Below, piece by piece: positions 37,429 through 46,407 of a stretch of 64,000 nt of DNA. The notes beneath the pieces were generated by a model. That model ran no database searches and was not told the DNA's origin. It was given only the letters and a program-made list of their open reading frames with translations. The stretch covers positions 496,001-560,000 of the forward strand of contig NZ_JAHLQI010000001.1 in NCBI RefSeq assembly GCF_018918345.1. The letters run 5' to 3'. A program made the position numbers and the translations under genes. Numbering within the stretch: position 1 is the stretch's first letter; every line of letters starts with the position of its first letter. The DNA is from Butyricicoccus intestinisimiae (lineage in GTDB: Bacteria > Bacillota > Clostridia > Oscillospirales > Butyricicoccaceae).

Positions 37429-38700
37429 TTATTCTTCCTCGATGAAGTTTGCCAGCAGGTATTCCTCTGCCTCCGGGCACCACAGACCCTTGTGCGCATC
37501 CACAATGTCAGCCAGTGCGGTATAGCGCGCATCGCCAAGCTCCTCGCCTCTCTTGCGCAGATCCTCCAGCGCGATCAGCGGCATGGTCAGATGCGTATAA
37601 ATCAGCTTCTTGCCGCCCGGGATTTTCGGCAGGTTCAGTGTTGTCTCTGCCGCAGCGTTCAGACCGCCAATATGTGTTACCATAACCGCCGGATTGATGC
37701 GCTTGGCAGCGGTCAGCTCCAGCGATTCAATCATATCTGCGGTATTGCCGCCAGTCGTGCCCATGACATGGGTAGAGTTGTAGTGTACATCGTAAAAATT
37801 CATGGTTGCGCTGAACTTCTTGTCGGTCGGGCCGGCAAAGAAATTCAAGCAGCCGTCTCTGCCCAGAATGTCGCTGCACTGCTGTACAACGGCTGCAACC
37901 GGCGCGTAGCAGAATACATCGTCATAGCCTGCGCCGTCCGTGATGTCACGCAGCACTGCAACCGGATCGTCATACTTTCCAGTGTTGACGAAGTGCAAAT
38001 CAATGCCCATTTTCTTATACTCCGCCACCGGAAACAGCTCTTCCGCGCGATCCAGACGCTCCTGATTGACGTCAGCCACAACAACACGGGACGGGCGGAC
38101 ATCACGATGCAGTGCATAGGTCAGAGCGCCCAGACCCATTGGGCCGGCACCTGCCATGATTGCCAGATTGCCGCCTTCTTTGATGCCCATTTCGTGCTTG
38201 TACACGCCCATATGCGTGTGATATGCCGCATGAAAGGCACCAATGCTGCAGGACATCGGCTCTGCCAGCGATGCTTCATAGTATGCGCGTCCCTTGTACT
38301 CCAGCAGGCATCCCAGCTCCATGACCTCAGCCGGAATGACACAGTACGTCGTATCGCCGCCAAAGAACTCATACGAGTATCCCGGGCTCCACATGGTTCC
38401 CTTGTAGTTCAGCGCCGGCTGAAGCGTGAACTTCATGCCCGGCTTAAACTTGTCTTGATGGTTCTTGCCAACCTGAACAATGTCACCCGCAAACTCATGT
38501 CCCATGATTGCCGGATGCTCTGCGACATCCTCATGTACACGCTTGTGGTCTGTACCCAGTATAGCACACTTATACGTAGACATACAGATGCTGTCGGATA
38601 CTACTTTGACGAGAATCTCGTCATCGGTAATCTCCGGAAGCTCAAATTCCTCCAGTCGCAGGTCGTTTGCCGCATGCAGTCTTACGCCTCTTGCTTTCAT
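37429..38700 (-). CDS. sorE: L-sorbose-1-phosphate reductase-like zinc dehydrogenase
   Basis: 423 residues. MDR-family zinc dehydrogenase with GHEFAGDIVQVG and the nucleotide-binding MAGAGPMGLGALTYAL. The length and features such as DSICMSTYKCAILGTDHKRV and EYLLANFIEEE at the end agree with SorE-type L-sorbose-1-phosphate reductases, which reduce sorbose 1-phosphate to glucitol 6-phosphate. Adjacent DeoR and PTS genes fit the uptake and phosphorylation step. ATG follows AAAGGAG. The exact sugar phosphate is an inference. Confidence 0.8.
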   Translation of the reverse strand: MKARGVRLHAANDLRLEEFELPEITDDEILVKVVSDSICMSTYKCAILGTDHKRVHEDVAEHPAIMGHEFAGDIVQVGKNHQDKFKPGMKFTLQPALNYKGTMWSPGYSYEFFGGDTTYCVIPAEVMELGCLLEYKGRAYYEASLAEPMSCSIGAFHAAYHTHMGVYKHEMGIKEGGNLAIMAGAGPMGLGALTYALHRDVRPSRVVVADVNQERLDRAEELFPVAEYKKMGIDLHFVNTGKYDDPVAVLRDITDGAGYDDVFCYAPVAAVVQQCSDILGRDGCLNFFAGPTDKKFSATMNFYDVHYNSTHVMGTTGGNTADMIESLELTAAKRINPAVMVTHIGGLNAAAETTLNLPKIPGGKKLIYTHLTMPLIALEDLRKRGEELGDARYTALADIVDAHKGLWCPEAEEYLLANFIEEE

Positions 38701-38884
38701 AGCAAAAACTCCTTTCGTTATTGTTTCAAAACCGAGTGTTTGTATTTCAATAGTTTATGCTTCTATAATATTCGCATTTCGCCCAAATGTCAATGCGTTT
38801 TTCACCGAAAATCTGCACAATTTTTCGATTAAATTTTTGGTATAAAAGCTAGTTACTTTTGAAACAACAGTTTTTGTGCAAAGC

Positions 38885-38932
38885 AAAGGCATCCATGCGC
38901 AAACCTTTTTTACACATGGATGCCTTTTTTTC
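38885..38932. terminator. terminator of thiamine operon
   Basis: Inverted repeat AAAGGCATCCATG / CATGGATGCCTTT, with T-rich sequence on both sides, beyond the tenA stop. Confidence 0.75.
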
Positions 38933-38950
38933 GATGGACTTGTCAGTCGA

Positions 38951-39619
38951 TTAAACTTCTACCATCTTTTCATTCCAAGCCATATCCCAGAACATGTATT
39001 CATACTGGCTGCACACATAAACAATGTGCTCCAAATTCTGAATCTGCTGTTCGGTATAGCCCTCGGTCAGACGGTCCACCATATCAATCATCAGCTGGTT
39101 GGAGGAACGGTATCCATCCGAAATGTACATATTCACCCATTCTCCGTAGAATTCCTGCTCCGTAGCGCCCGGGAACTTCTCCATAAAGTCACCGATGAGC
39201 TTATAGCTCCAAGAGCAGGACAGCACTGCCGCCATCAGCTCGCCGAGTCCCTCCTTTTCTGCAATCGCGATCATATAGTTGGTATACGAATCAGTCACAA
39301 TGCTCGGCTTTGCCTGTGCAATCATTTCCTGCGAAATGTTCAGGCGGCGCAGATAGTCCTGATGCAGCGCATTTTCCGTGTCCAGCGTTGCGGCAATCAG
39401 ACCGGAGAACAGACGCATATCGCTCTCATTTTTTGCTTTGAGAACGCCCAGCGCAAAAACCTTTGCGTACTGCATCAGGTACAGATGATCCTGAATCATA
39501 AAGAACTGGAATTTTTCCAGCGGCAGCGTGCCGTCTGCAAGACCCTTTACAAACGGATGCTCATTGTACTTATCCCACAAATCAATAATGCTGTTATACA
39601 AACGTTCCGATACTTTCAT
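38951..39619 (-). CDS. tenA: aminopyrimidine aminohydrolase / thiaminase II
   Basis: 222 residues, TenA family. Catalytic cysteine in LSCSWSYKLIG and the conserved C-terminal glutamate in YEYMFWDMAW; FFMIQDHLYLMQYAKVF is the typical N-terminal motif. TenA hydrolyses degraded thiamine (aminomethyl-HMP) to HMP. Last gene of the thiD-ykoEDC-tenA operon behind a TPP riboswitch, a standard HMP salvage arrangement. Confidence 0.95.
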   Translation of the reverse strand: MKVSERLYNSIIDLWDKYNEHPFVKGLADGTLPLEKFQFFMIQDHLYLMQYAKVFALGVLKAKNESDMRLFSGLIAATLDTENALHQDYLRRLNISQEMIAQAKPSIVTDSYTNYMIAIAEKEGLGELMAAVLSCSWSYKLIGDFMEKFPGATEQEFYGEWVNMYISDGYRSSNQLMIDMVDRLTEGYTEQQIQNLEHIVYVCSQYEYMFWDMAWNEKMVEV

Positions 39620-39640
39620 ATGATAACTCCTTTTCCTTGT

Positions 39641-40348
39641 TTACAAACATATCATGCCTGCCGCCATGAGTCCAATGCAAAGCACGGCAAAGCAAATATC
39701 TCCTGCACGAACCCGCGTTGTGATGGCAAACGTGCGGCTTCCATCGCCGTCAAATCCTTTGGATTCCATTGCCATCGCAACGTTTTCTGACCAGCGAATG
39801 CCGTTGACCAATGTATTAAACAGCGGGCCAATCGGCAGCAAGCCGGTGCGTTTCTTTCTTGCGCGATACGCAAGATTTACCTCATCCCATTCGCGGCGCA
39901 GCGTCGGGATAAGATTGACTGCCGCCAGCACGCCATATGCAAACTTCGGCTTGACGTGCGCCTGATGCATGAGCGACATAATAAATTCTTTTTGGTCTGT
40001 AGAAAGCGCGAACACCATACCCATACCGACATAGGCGAGAATGCGCGTGCTGAGCAGCAGCGCAGAGTCCATCGAAGCCACGTCATAAATAGACGCCGAC
40101 TGTGCCGCACTCTTGCCATAGGACATGCCGGAGACAAATACGGCGCCAGCCAACAGAATAACCGGCACAAACGTCTTGACAAGCGAGGACAATTTGCAGT
40201 CGGACAACAGCAGCAATGCCAGCAGAGCCGCAATCAACACCGCCAAATTCAGCTTCCACGAGCTGGTCAGCGCCATCAAAATGCCGCACACCAAAATTGT
40301 GACAACCTTGATAAACGGATTGATTTTTTCCAAAACGGTCGGTCTCAT
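39641..40348 (-). CDS. ykoC: ECF transporter T component (YkoC-like)
   Basis: 235 residues from the ATG at 40348, which overlaps the stop of the ATPase gene (ATGA). Several membrane segments and the EcfT coupling motif: YRARKKRTGLLPIG-type AYRARKKRTG and the second coupling helix ENVAMAMESKGFDGDG. It would join the ATPases to the substrate-binding YkoE subunit in the membrane. Operon context indicates an HMP/thiamine precursor transporter. Confidence 0.92.
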   Translation of the reverse strand: MRPTVLEKINPFIKVVTILVCGILMALTSSWKLNLAVLIAALLALLLLSDCKLSSLVKTFVPVILLAGAVFVSGMSYGKSAAQSASIYDVASMDSALLLSTRILAYVGMGMVFALSTDQKEFIMSLMHQAHVKPKFAYGVLAAVNLIPTLRREWDEVNLAYRARKKRTGLLPIGPLFNTLVNGIRWSENVAMAMESKGFDGDGSRTFAITTRVRAGDICFAVLCIGLMAAGMICL

Positions 40349-41874
40349 TTGCTTCCGTCCTCCCGTATCAGTTTTTTTCCGCACATCTGGTAGCGAACGT
40401 CTGCATACGCCTCTGCCAGTCCGCGGTCATGCGTCGTCATAATGACAGTCAAACCGTCTTCCTTGACGCGCGCACAAACCTGATCCATCAGCGCGCGTGC
40501 CGAACGATAATCCTGTCCATATGTCGGTTCATCAAGCAGCAGCAGTTTTTGTCCGCCCGCCAGCACAGACAGCACAGCCAGTCTGCGCTGCTGTCCCTGA
40601 CTGAGCATATACGGAGAAAACTTTTGATACTTGCGCAGCCCGCAGGTATCCAGCATGTCCAGTGCCCGCTGCTTGATTTGTTCCGGTGTTTCGCCGGCGT
40701 ATCGGCGGCTCAGTCCATCCGCCACTTCTTCCGTCACGTTTTGCGTGATAAACTGATTGGATGGGTTCTGAAACGCGATGCCGACCTCATCGAAACACCC
40801 TTTTTGGTCAATAGAGCGCAGTTCGCGCACATATCCGTTTTCTACAATGACAATATCTCCCAGATAGTCGCGCTGCTTCAAAAACGTCATCATCAATGAT
40901 GTTTTTCCGCAGCCGCTCGGTCCCAAAATTGCCGTAATGCAGCCATCCGGAAATATCGCATCCCCTTCGAACAGCAAACTATCCTGTTCCGCGACATTTC
41001 CTCTCAGACGGCGGCGTTTTTTCGGCTTTTGCGGAATTTCCGGCATGGTCACACGACTGAGACGCAGACCGTCCTCCGTTGATTTGACAACAAGCGGCGC
41101 TTTGCGCGTTTCCTGCCAAATGCCCGGATAGGCGACTCCCTGTTCCCGAAACAGTGGGCGCGCCTGCTCCAGTTCTTCCGCTGTCTGCGCTTCACAAAGT
41201 ACTCGTCCGCCTTCGCCGAGCAGCAGAAAGCGATCCGCCGTATCCATCCAGTGATCCGCCATGTGGTCAATTGCTACGATTGTTTTGCCCTGTTCCCGAC
41301 ACATCCTGCGCAGCAATTTCATCATTTCCTGTACCGCATCCGGATCCAAATTAGCGAATGGTTCATCCAGCAAAATACACGACGCATCGAGCAGATGAAT
41401 GCACGTCAGAACAGCACGCTGTTTTTCTCCGCCGGACAGGCTGAACAGCTTCCGATCCAGCAAATGCTCTGTTCCCATCACGCGTGCAGACAACTGTGCG
41501 CGCTCGCGCATGCGTTCCGCCGGCACACGGATATTTTCCATGCAAAAATATAGTTCCTCGCGCAGCGTTGCCATGCAGAACTGCAGATCCGGATTTTGGA
41601 ACATCATAGAAATTTTCTCGGCGCGGTCACTCGGATTCAGCTCTTTCAGTGGTGTGCCGAACAGCTCAATCGAGCCTTTCGTCAAAAAGCCGCCGTTTTC
41701 CGGCAGCAATCCGCACAGAACTGCCGCCAGTGTGCTCTTTCCGCAGCCGCTGCTTCCCATCAGGACAGTGACTTCTCCCGCCGGAATGGTCAGCGATACG
41801 TTGTCAATCACCGGTTTGGATTTTTCAAAATAGCGAAACGTCAGGTTTTCACATACAATCGCAGCCTGTTTCAT
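40345..41874 (-). CDS. ykoD: ECF transporter ATPase, two ABC domains fused (YkoD-like)
   Basis: 509 residues with two complete ABC modules in tandem: Walker A GSSGCGKST and signature LSGGEKQR in the first, Walker A GPSGCGKTS and signature LSQGQQRR in the second, with Walker B LLDEPFANLD and LLDEPTYGQD. The fused form is usual for YkoD. It powers import of hydroxymethylpyrimidine or related thiamine precursors together with YkoE and YkoC. Confidence 0.95.
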   Translation of the reverse strand: MKQAAIVCENLTFRYFEKSKPVIDNVSLTIPAGEVTVLMGSSGCGKSTLAAVLCGLLPENGGFLTKGSIELFGTPLKELNPSDRAEKISMMFQNPDLQFCMATLREELYFCMENIRVPAERMRERAQLSARVMGTEHLLDRKLFSLSGGEKQRAVLTCIHLLDASCILLDEPFANLDPDAVQEMMKLLRRMCREQGKTIVAIDHMADHWMDTADRFLLLGEGGRVLCEAQTAEELEQARPLFREQGVAYPGIWQETRKAPLVVKSTEDGLRLSRVTMPEIPQKPKKRRRLRGNVAEQDSLLFEGDAIFPDGCITAILGPSGCGKTSLMMTFLKQRDYLGDIVIVENGYVRELRSIDQKGCFDEVGIAFQNPSNQFITQNVTEEVADGLSRRYAGETPEQIKQRALDMLDTCGLRKYQKFSPYMLSQGQQRRLAVLSVLAGGQKLLLLDEPTYGQDYRSARALMDQVCARVKEDGLTVIMTTHDRGLAEAYADVRYQMCGKKLIREDGSK

Positions 41875-41877
41875 GAA

Positions 41878-42480
41878 TTATTCCACTTCCTCCGGAAGAT
41901 TCTGTTTCATGCCCAGTGCATAGCCGCGCAATACACCAGCCTTTGCCAGACCGTCGCCAATCAGCTTGGATACGACACCGGTAAAGAGTATCGAGCTGAC
42001 AACGCGAATTGCCAGTGCTGCAATCAGAATCGGCAGTGCATATGCGCTGTAACCGTATGCGAAATATTCCGGAACGATAAACGTAAATACCGCACAAATA
42101 ATCGAGCTGAGAATCATCGAAGACCAGCCGAACTTCTTATAACGGAAGATCGCAAAGCCGATCTCGCAACCCAGACCCTGACAAAAACCGGTAACCAGCG
42201 TCATCGGACCAAACATGCCGCCCATCATAACTTCAATGACTGCTGCCAGCATTTCTGCGATGATACCGACGCCGCGCTTCTGAATCACGTAGGTTGCAAA
42301 GGTTGCAGCCATAAACCAGATGCCATAAATAAACTGGTAGCCAAGTGCGCCCAGACCCATCGGCGTCAACGCCGCCGTCAGAGCGGCGCCCACGTAATCA
42401 GCACCCAAAAACAGGAACGAGAACAGGACGCCCACGATGGCAACCATCAAAATGTCTTTTAACTTCCACTTCATATCCAT
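41878..42480 (-). CDS. ykoE: ECF transporter S component (YkoE-like)
   Basis: 200 residues, about six hydrophobic segments, start MDMKWKLKDI. Matches YkoE substrate-binding proteins for HMP/thiamine precursors: MLAAVIEVMMGGMFGPMTLVTGF and FCQGLGCEIGFAIFRYK. Sits 3 bases before the YkoD gene and 33 bases after thiD. Confidence 0.93.
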   Translation of the reverse strand: MDMKWKLKDILMVAIVGVLFSFLFLGADYVGAALTAALTPMGLGALGYQFIYGIWFMAATFATYVIQKRGVGIIAEMLAAVIEVMMGGMFGPMTLVTGFCQGLGCEIGFAIFRYKKFGWSSMILSSIICAVFTFIVPEYFAYGYSAYALPILIAALAIRVVSSILFTGVVSKLIGDGLAKAGVLRGYALGMKQNLPEEVE

Positions 42481-42513
42481 AATATATCTTGCTTACTCCC
42501 TGAATAAAATGAT

Positions 42514-43305
42514 TTAATATGTGCCTTCCACTGCAAACGCGTGATTCATCGGACCACTGCCCTTGCCGAGATCCAGCATCGCCGCCAATGCGCCAGAAAT
42601 ATATCTCTTCGCGCAATCCACGGCGTCATCTAAATTCATGCCCTTTGCGAGATTGGATGCAATCGCGCTGGAAAGCGTGCAGCCAGTGCCGTGGGTGTTC
42701 GGGTTGTCGATGCGCTTTCCCTTGAACCACTGATAGCCGCCGTCTCGATACAGCAGATCGTTGGCGTCATTCATATTGTGTCCGCCCTTGCACAGTACCG
42801 CGCAGTGATAGGTCTCGCTAATCCATTTTGCCGCTGCAATCATATCCTCGGCGCTGGTGATCTTCTTGCCGAACAGCACTTCCGTCTCCGGAATATTCGG
42901 CGTGATGACAGTCGCCTTCGGAATCAGCTGCGTTTTCAACGTCTCAATGGCCTCATCGCTGATGAGCTTTGCGCCGCTTGTCGCAACCATAACCGGATCG
43001 ACAACGACATTTTTGAGCTGATAGGTTTCAATGGTATCCGCGATGACTTGAATGAGTCCGCTGGAGGAAACCATGCCGATTTTTACGGCATCCGGCCAAA
43101 TGTCCTCAATCACATCGGTCAGCTGTTCCCGCAAAAAGTCCGGAGTTACCTCCATGATACCTGTTACGCCGGTGGTATTCTGTGCAGTCAATGCGGTGAT
43201 GGCGCTCATGGCATATACGCCATTGGCGGTCATCGTTTTAATGTCTGCTTGAATTCCAGCGCCTCCGCAGGAATCACTTCCTGCGATTGTCAATGCTGTT
43301 TTCAT
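42514..43305 (-). CDS. thiD: HMP/HMP-phosphate kinase
   Basis: 263 residues from the ATG at 43305 (AAAGGAGA upstream). ThiD signature at the start (ALTIAGSDSCGGAGIQADIKT), PVMVATSGAKL, and the C-terminal GTGCTLSSAIASNLAKG with the catalytic aspartate region replaced by the standard GTGCTLS. Phosphorylates HMP twice to HMP-PP for thiamine synthesis. First gene of the operon, directly after a TPP riboswitch. Confidence 0.97.
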   Translation of the reverse strand: MKTALTIAGSDSCGGAGIQADIKTMTANGVYAMSAITALTAQNTTGVTGIMEVTPDFLREQLTDVIEDIWPDAVKIGMVSSSGLIQVIADTIETYQLKNVVVDPVMVATSGAKLISDEAIETLKTQLIPKATVITPNIPETEVLFGKKITSAEDMIAAAKWISETYHCAVLCKGGHNMNDANDLLYRDGGYQWFKGKRIDNPNTHGTGCTLSSAIASNLAKGMNLDDAVDCAKRYISGALAAMLDLGKGSGPMNHAFAVEGTY

Positions 43306-43401
43306 TGTGAACTTGTCTCCTTTCACAGTCATTGATTTTGTATAGCGGCGGAAGGTGGTGCCCCCAATCGACCGCTTAAAAACGAAACGACAAGATTTTT
43401 T

Positions 43402-43432
43402 CAAAAAAAAACGCATTCGGTAACCCGATGCG
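43402..43432 (-). terminator. riboswitch-linked terminator
   Basis: Minus-strand stem CGCATCGG / CCG-A-ATGCG (43412-43432) followed by nine T, between the TPP aptamer and thiD; probably its expression platform. Confidence 0.8.
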
Positions 43433-43445
43433 CAAGTCAAAAAAA

Positions 43446-43532
43446 CATCTTCCTACGTTGGCATTATCCAAATCAGGTTAAGGGTCAAGGCTTTCGCCTA
43501 CTCTCAGCCTGCTCGCACAAGCTCCCCCGTTT
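43446..43532 (-). promoter_or_regulatory. TPP riboswitch
   Basis: Minus strand shows the THI-box: ACGGGGGAGC, then GGCTGAGAGTAGG, GACCCTTAACCTGAT, TTGGATAATGCCAACG and TAGGAAG. Controls the thiD-ykoEDC-tenA operon through the terminator just downstream. Confidence 0.97.
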
Positions 43533-43572
43533 CGTTCAATTTATTATATTCTCTTTGTCTCTTTCCGTCAAG

Positions 43573-43607
43573 AAAAAACTGTTGCCCGAAGGCAACAGTT
43601 TTTTTGT
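43573..43607 (-). terminator. terminator of PRD regulator gene
   Basis: Stem AACTGTTGCC / GGCAACAGTT with flanking A and T runs, six bases after the stop. Confidence 0.85.
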
Positions 43608-43612
43608 TCCCG

Positions 43613-45685
43613 CTATTCCGGCAAATGCTGCCGCACAATATTGGCATAGCATTGCAGCAAATCGCGCTCCAGACGCTGTGCAAACGCCGATTTTTCTCCA
43701 CGCTGCATGTCCTGCAAATATTCTCTGCCGCGCAGCAATGCCGCACACGCTCTGTGCATCAGATACGCCGCCGCGCCCGTTGCATCCTTCTCCGGCACGA
43801 GCAGCACAAGACAGCCTTCGACAGCATCCTGCCCGTTCCACGCATACGGCATGTTTACCTGTAAGTATCCCATGCAGCAGTGTTTGACATATTCCGACTG
43901 ACAGCAGAGAAACAACCTTCGATACGGCTGCAAATAGCTGTCCGCCTGATGCACCTGATGCACAAGCTGCTGCTCCAGCTGATTTGCCGCAATATCGTCC
44001 GAAATCATCATGCGCGCAGCATAATACGCCAACTCCTCCACATGCTGGATGCTTGGAATTTGATGCCACGGAATTTCTTCCGTCAGGCGCAGCATTTCAT
44101 CACTGAATCGTGCAATAAATGCCGCATCTTTCCGCTGCGCCATGGGATGCTGCGCCGCCCGTATCTCCTGCTTTCGCTGAATCGCCATCGTCAGCGCCGC
44201 ATCAATGCGGGTAAAATCCCGCCGATTGAGCAGCGTACTGACACGCACCACCGGATACGAAAGTGACAAATCAATGGTGGAAACAATCAAGTCAATGCCT
44301 TCACGCCGCAGCTGCCGTGTGTCAATGTCGATCGCGCTGACGATACGGTGCACAGCAATCCGAGGAAATCGGCGCGTAATTTCTGCCGCCAAGTGACTGG
44401 CGCCGCTCATGCCGACCGGACACACGACCACGGCGGAGATATTTTGCGATTTCTCCTGCATCCGCTCCATGGCCGCGCCCAAATGCATCGCAATATACGC
44501 ACATTCTTCCGGCGGAACGCTGTCTATCTCTAAAATTTCCTTCAATACCGCGCAAGCATTGTCTGCCGCTGCATATAAAGTAGGATACAGCTCTATCATT
44601 TCCTGCGTCAGCGGGTTTTCAATCGGACTTCCCAGCCGCAGACGGCTGCATGTCGCTTGCAAATGGCTGTAAAGTCCTTCTAACAGCTGTTCATCCGCCT
44701 CAAAATGCAGCTGCAATTCGCGCTGTGCCGCACCGATGATGCGCTGCGCCAAATACAGCCGGTGCAGCTCTCCCGTCGCTGATGCAGCGAGATTTTGTTT
44801 CGGCATGGTGTCGCTGTTTGCAAAATACATGGCCAAAAATCCGATTTCCGCGGCATCCGGTGCAATCTCACTGTGTTCCCGCAGCATATCCGTCACATGC
44901 TCCGCCATAGCATATTCCGGAAGCCGTTGCAGTCGTTCCAGTTCTTCCCGCTCCAACTGCAGCGGATACCCCTGACGAATGCGCCGAAGCATCAGCCCCG
45001 CACACAGATATACGCGCAGAAAGCCTTCGTCTGTCAGGCAAATCTCCTGATAGCTTTGCGCCCGTCGCAAAATAGACAGCAGGCTGAGCTGTTCTTCCCG
45101 CGAAAGAACACGAAACAGCATCGGCGGCTCATTGCGCTCCGGCGCAGAGAAATAGATCATCACTGCATCTGCATGAAACGCCGCAATGTGTTCGATGCGC
45201 GCGCGCCGCCAATTTTTCTCTGTGCTTTCAATATATAAGCCTACACCGGTTTGTACATGCAGCGTGATTTGATACCGTGCCAGCCAATTCCGCACCCATG
45301 GCAGCTGCTTCTCCACGGCATCTCTGGAACAAAACAGCCGCTCGCTGATCTGTTCGATGGACAACACCCGTTTTGCATCGAGCAGCAGCTCCAACAGTTC
45401 CGCTTGCTGCGACAGGCTTTCCTGTCCGTGCACATTTCCCTGCAGTTCCAACAACAGATCGCGCTTGGCCTTCTCACTCGATTCCAGAAAAATACCGCTG
45501 CCCGCGCGGGACTGCATGAGACAATTCCGCGCTTTCATCCAGTCGCGCACTTCCGGAAGCGCTCGCTGGATGGTTCGCTTGCTCAAATGCATTTGTTCGG
45601 ACAATTCCGCCAATGTGAGCGGGCATCCTGCCGGCTGTTCCAGCAGCAGAATGCTCAATTGTTTCGCTCGCTGTGACAGCTCCAT
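43613..45685 (-). CDS. PRD-containing transcriptional regulator (MtlR/LicR type), partly degenerate
   Basis: 690 residues. Order: two N-terminal winged-helix segments (LTLAELSEQMHLSKRTIQRAL; ISERLFCSRDAVEKQL), PRD1 (about 190-290), PRD2 (about 325-400), an EIIB-like domain with Cys in VVCPVGMSGASHLAAEI, and a C-terminal EIIA-like domain. PRD2 keeps its histidines (YSHLQATCSRL, AYIAMHLGAAM), but PRD1 has Tyr at the second His position (GFLAMYFANS) and the EIIA motif is NMPYAW, lacking the PH histidine. So regulation probably runs through PRD2 and EIIB only. Divergent from the HPr/dehydrogenase/GAPDH/PGK operon, its likely target. Confidence 0.88.
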   Translation of the reverse strand: MELSQRAKQLSILLLEQPAGCPLTLAELSEQMHLSKRTIQRALPEVRDWMKARNCLMQSRAGSGIFLESSEKAKRDLLLELQGNVHGQESLSQQAELLELLLDAKRVLSIEQISERLFCSRDAVEKQLPWVRNWLARYQITLHVQTGVGLYIESTEKNWRRARIEHIAAFHADAVMIYFSAPERNEPPMLFRVLSREEQLSLLSILRRAQSYQEICLTDEGFLRVYLCAGLMLRRIRQGYPLQLEREELERLQRLPEYAMAEHVTDMLREHSEIAPDAAEIGFLAMYFANSDTMPKQNLAASATGELHRLYLAQRIIGAAQRELQLHFEADEQLLEGLYSHLQATCSRLRLGSPIENPLTQEMIELYPTLYAAADNACAVLKEILEIDSVPPEECAYIAMHLGAAMERMQEKSQNISAVVVCPVGMSGASHLAAEITRRFPRIAVHRIVSAIDIDTRQLRREGIDLIVSTIDLSLSYPVVRVSTLLNRRDFTRIDAALTMAIQRKQEIRAAQHPMAQRKDAAFIARFSDEMLRLTEEIPWHQIPSIQHVEELAYYAARMMISDDIAANQLEQQLVHQVHQADSYLQPYRRLFLCCQSEYVKHCCMGYLQVNMPYAWNGQDAVEGCLVLLVPEKDATGAAAYLMHRACAALLRGREYLQDMQRGEKSAFAQRLERDLLQCYANIVRQHLPE

Positions 45686-45715
45686 GTTCTTCCCACCTTT
45701 CTTCCCGCCACCCTG

Positions 45716-45735
45716 TTTGTTAAATTATTGACAAA
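45716..45735. promoter_or_regulatory. operator-like inverted repeat, site 1
   Basis: TTTGTTA-N6-TGACAAA, near the regulator gene start. Confidence 0.55.
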
Positions 45736-45813
45736 TCCTGATGGCTTCGTGATTATTTGCAAGAAAGATACCACATTTTCTCAATTTTGTCCAGAATTGA
45801 CGGAAATTTTTCT

Positions 45814-45833
45814 TTTGTTATTTTTTTAACAAA
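45814..45833. promoter_or_regulatory. operator-like inverted repeat, site 2
   Basis: TTTGTTA-N6-TAACAAA, perfect 7-bp arms with the same 6-base spacing as site 1, 98 bases away. Confidence 0.6.
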
Positions 45834-46055
45834 TCATCTCATTTTTCTCCCGTGTGCTGTGTATATTCTACATGTACCACTTGCTTTACGCCGCTATTTC
45901 TCGATATTTTGCACATGTTTTTGCCGTGTCCACATGCATGACGCCAAATTTCCGCCAGAAATCCACTTGTTTCACCCCTGTTTTGACGTCATACTTGTAG
46001 TCACAAAAGATAAATCAACAAAAACAAACTACCAAAGAAAGAGGTGCCAATCCAA

Positions 46056-46313
46056 ATGATTACCATTGAACATACAGTGTCCGAGTCGGTATTCGTTCAT
46101 GCACAGGTTGCTGCGGAGCTGACACAGAAAATTAAGCCGTTATCTTCTACCGTTCGTCTGGTAAAGGACAACGCATCCGTTGACGCCAACAGCATCTTGT
46201 CCATCATCGGCATGGCCATCAAGGGCGGAGATCATATTTCCTTCGTCCTCTCCGGCGACAGCGAAAAGCAGGACGCAAAAACGCTCTCTGCATATCTCAG
46301 CGAAAAGCTGTAA
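46056..46313 (+). CDS. HPr-family phosphocarrier-like protein, altered active site
   Basis: 85 residues, start ATG at 46056 (AAAGAGG upstream). Same length and numbering as HPr. His15 is kept (FVHAQVAAEL) but Arg17 and Pro18 of the usual HARPA motif are Gln17 and Val18. Ser46 is kept in ANSILSIIGMAI. Arg17 stabilises the phosphate on His15 in normal HPr, so phosphotransfer may be slow or specific to another partner. First gene of an operon with a D-2-hydroxyacid dehydrogenase, type II GAPDH and archaeal-type PGK, facing a PRD regulator. Not the general HPr of the cell, more likely a dedicated signalling variant. Confidence 0.85.
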   Translation: MITIEHTVSESVFVHAQVAAELTQKIKPLSSTVRLVKDNASVDANSILSIIGMAIKGGDHISFVLSGDSEKQDAKTLSAYLSEKL

Positions 46314-46407
46314 ATTTAGCCTAACCATTTCACTATATCATCATACTCACTCACACGAATGCTGCGGCGAATAGCCGCAGCACCGATTCCCCAAAGGAGG
46401 AACCATC

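Larger units (their letters stand above)
45686..46055. promoter_or_regulatory. divergent control region
   Basis: 370 AT-rich bases between the regulator and the HPr-like gene. It contains two inverted-repeat sites of the same design (listed separately) and, on the plus strand, a TATATT at 45862-45867. The second site is centred about 50 bases before the start predicted from this -10 box, a normal activator position. No coding signal. Confidence 0.6.

Noticed and set aside
36871-38832. 653-codon open frame on the plus strand
   Set aside because: Antisense to the DeoR and SorE-type genes.
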